From positions 1,116,001 through 1,180,000 of the forward strand of contig OZ240221.1 in the NCBI GenBank assembly GCA_965197675.1: 64,000 nt of DNA, written 5' to 3'. Shown one piece after another: positions 62,538-64,000 of the stretch. Position numbers and translations under genes: made by a program. How positions within the stretch are numbered: the stretch's first letter is position 1; every line of letters starts with the position of its first letter. This DNA is from G965197675 sp965197675. GTDB taxonomy: Bacteria; Chloroflexota; Dehalococcoidia; Plut-88900. The notes beneath the pieces are model-generated. The model was given only the letters and a program-made list of their open reading frames with translations, made no database searches and was not told the origin of the DNA.

Positions 62538-62918
62538 CTAATAAAGGGCTATCTCCACCACGGTTACTCCGCTGCCGCCCTCTTCCAACGAGGCTGGCCT
62601 GTGAGAATCCACCAACGGGTTATTAGCCAGAGCCTCAATCACCGCCCTGCGAACGGTGCCTGTGCCTTTGCCGTGAACGACCCGCACACGAGGAAGTCCA
62701 GCCAGAAAAGCGGTATTGAGATACCTGTCCAGCTTCATCATGGCCTCATCAACCCTCATCCGACGCAGATGCACCTCAACCGAGGGTGGCTCCAGTGGTC
62801 CCACCAGGAAGGCTAATCCCCCACAGGCGGCGCAACTGAAATCTCTGTTACCTGACCTTCTCCTATCTCTTACCTCTAGACCGCAGGTGAGACAGCGGTA
62901 TGTTTCAGAGCCCCTCAC
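62538..62918 (-). CDS. Zinc-ribbon plus Smr-domain protein
   Basis: This 126-aa protein begins with a zinc-ribbon-like module (CLTCGLEV at about residues 9-12, CAACGG at about 29-32). A complete Smr domain follows: VEVHLRRMRVDEAMMKLDRYL with the D/H-like LxLRRMR variant, then RVRVVHGKGTGTVRRAV and TVVEI. Smr domains are nucleases or RNA-binding modules best known from MutS2. A stand-alone zinc-ribbon-Smr protein is not a family I can name. It lies between the AmmeMemoRadiSam gene and rarA on the same strand. Confidence 0.75.
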   Translation of the reverse strand: MRGSETYRCLTCGLEVRDRRRSGNRDFSCAACGGLAFLVGPLEPPSVEVHLRRMRVDEAMMKLDRYLNTAFLAGLPRVRVVHGKGTGTVRRAVIEALANNPLVDSHRPASLEEGGSGVTVVEIALY

Positions 62919-62931
62919 CGCGCAATCAAAT

Positions 62932-64000
62932 CTACGCTCTTAGCTGATACCGAGTTACCCGAAACCTGAACAACTCCAACTCCTCCTCGACTCCAATCCC
63001 CGCCTTCAACCTACATATGTCTACCTGCTGCTCCGCCGTTTTTATCTCAGTCAGTCCAGGCAACAAGACTCCCATTCTGCTGTCGCATTGGACTACTACT
63101 CCATATACATCGGGGTCGAGCTGAGACGCGTCCTCAATCGACTCTAGCGGGGTGAGGACGTCTACCGAGTACTCAAGATGGGGAAGCTCATCAATGGTGA
63201 TGGGTGAGAAGCGAGGATCCCGGGATGCCGAGGCCGTAGCGTTATTTATCACCTCTTCTGCCAGGTTGTTCCCCGCTGGGTGAACGGTACCAATACAACC
63301 TCTCAGGTGACCATGAGCCTTTATAGATACGAAGGATCCCGCCTTTTGCCCCATCTCGCCTGCCGGGTCTGTGGGTGGAGGCTTGATGTTCCCTGTTTGT
63401 ACGTAGTGCTCCACTGCCTCCTTGGCCAGCTGTAATAGGGGGTACGGAGCTGTCACCGAAGCCTTGTTGCTCACTTTAAAGGATGCCGTCAAATATCCCA
63501 CCCCAAAGGGTCCCTCGTAGGAGAGAATTTCCGGTGTAACATCCAGTCCCTCCAGCGCGCCCAACAACGTAACAATGGATCGAAGCCCACACTCACCCGC
63601 CCGTACTACCAGATCAGGCTCCATATTCAAGATGGCGTCCCTATCTAAAGACCCCACTGCCTTGACCAAATCCTGATCGAACACCTGACCAACAGGGTCA
63701 TAGCCCGCTGGCGCATCGGGAAGGAGTCGATGAGATAGGTCTCCACTGGCAATAAATGTCACATTTTTACTGGTCTGTTCTATCGCTCTTCTTATAGCCC
63801 TTCCAAACTCCATATGGGTCTCTATAGGCAGCATGGAAAAGGACAGGAGCACCAGGGGACGAGTCTTCAGCGCCTCCATCAAGAAGTAGACAGGTACCAT
63901 TACCCCGTGGTCTAAGTCATATCGAGAAGTCCCTATCGACTTGATGGGTATCTTGATATCTCTGGCTTCCTTTTGCAAGGCTTCCACCAGCTCTGTATCG
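62932..64000 (-). CDS. AmmeMemoRadiSam system protein B-A fusion (partial)
   Basis: The frame is open at the window end, so the N-terminus is missing; about 355 residues are seen. The first part (FIASGDLSHRLLPDAPAGYD, with VRAGECGLRSIVTLLGALEG) belongs to the Memo/LigB-like protein B. The second part from about residue 195 (PLLQLAKEAVEHYV, SFVSIKAHGHLRGCIGTVHP, ASRDPRFSPITIDELPHLEY, GIGVEEELELFRFRV) is an AMMECR1 domain, protein A. The radical SAM partner is not in the window. The molecular function of the system is not established. Confidence 0.9.
   Translation of the reverse strand, partial: DTELVEALQKEARDIKIPIKSIGTSRYDLDHGVMVPVYFLMEALKTRPLVLLSFSMLPIETHMEFGRAIRRAIEQTSKNVTFIASGDLSHRLLPDAPAGYDPVGQVFDQDLVKAVGSLDRDAILNMEPDLVVRAGECGLRSIVTLLGALEGLDVTPEILSYEGPFGVGYLTASFKVSNKASVTAPYPLLQLAKEAVEHYVQTGNIKPPPTDPAGEMGQKAGSFVSIKAHGHLRGCIGTVHPAGNNLAEEVINNATASASRDPRFSPITIDELPHLEYSVDVLTPLESIEDASQLDPDVYGVVVQCDSRMGVLLPGLTEIKTAEQQVDICRLKAGIGVEEELELFRFRVTRYQLRA

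Overview
This 64 kb window is a bacterial chromosome fragment, most likely from an uncultured Chloroflexota in the Dehalococcoidia/SAR202 neighbourhood. That placement is inference. It rests on the mix of genes: a housekeeping core interleaved with luciferase-like flavin oxidoreductases, a xanthine dehydrogenase-type molybdoenzyme, amidohydrolase and creatinase-like peptidase genes, and a very large acidic secreted protein with a repeated GWNLIS module. The frequent GTG and TTG starts and the dense short palindromic repeats do not contradict it.

Layout. 1-4000: the end of an alkyltransferase (ogt-like), a DUF2007 gene and dnaE. 4165-8938: an NAD(P)-binding epimerase-like protein, a TPR lipoprotein, folC and fabF. 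8951-13670: a small SWIM zinc-finger gene, a repeat field, pyrG, a second repeat field and rho. 14015-20572: a ClpP/SDH-like serine protease with a small partner, then a long leader with a candidate 17-codon leader peptide, the 1241-aa surface protein, a repeat field and an LPXTG-type membrane protein. 21139-25296: a degenerate metallo-beta-lactamase-fold protein, hrcA, grpE and dnaJ; dnaK is missing and a repeat block sits where it would be expected. 25380-36172: a cyclophilin-like protein, prmA, plsY, der, argF, a DUF4389 protein, mnmE, a HAD phosphatase, a NYN-domain protein, an oadG-oadB-like sodium pump pair (oadB apparently starting at AUA), an SDR and a small lipoprotein. 36236-45642: a catabolic cluster with a MoaD-like protein, three molybdenum hydroxylase subunits, two luciferase-like oxidoreductases and an epoxide-hydrolase-like enzyme on the minus strand. 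Divergent from it are an M24 peptidase and an amidohydrolase. The shared intergenic space carries a tandem palindromic operator-like site.

45650-53710 looks like an accessory island or decaying insertion. It holds gene fragments, an RNase D, a branched-chain amino acid-type binding lipoprotein, a broken second binding protein, a metalloprotease lipoprotein split by an in-frame amber codon, and a frameshifted ORF. It ends at the 3' end of a tRNA-Gln(CTG), a typical integration site. 54122-64000 returns to core genes: gltX, rluD-like, lspA, ltaE, two more luciferase-like oxidoreductases, rarA, a zinc-ribbon/Smr protein and an AmmeMemoRadiSam B-A fusion cut by the window end.

The clearest non-gene signal is interspersed repeats in at least eleven intergenic blocks. 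Three recurring families were found by eye: a double-hairpin REP-like unit (CGTCATTCCC...GGGAATGACG), a CTGAGCTTGTCGAAGG-type palindrome, and a longer element of about 110-170 bp. Coordinates of repeat blocks and promoters are eye-read and approximate at the edges. No CRISPR array, intact transposase or rRNA was seen.
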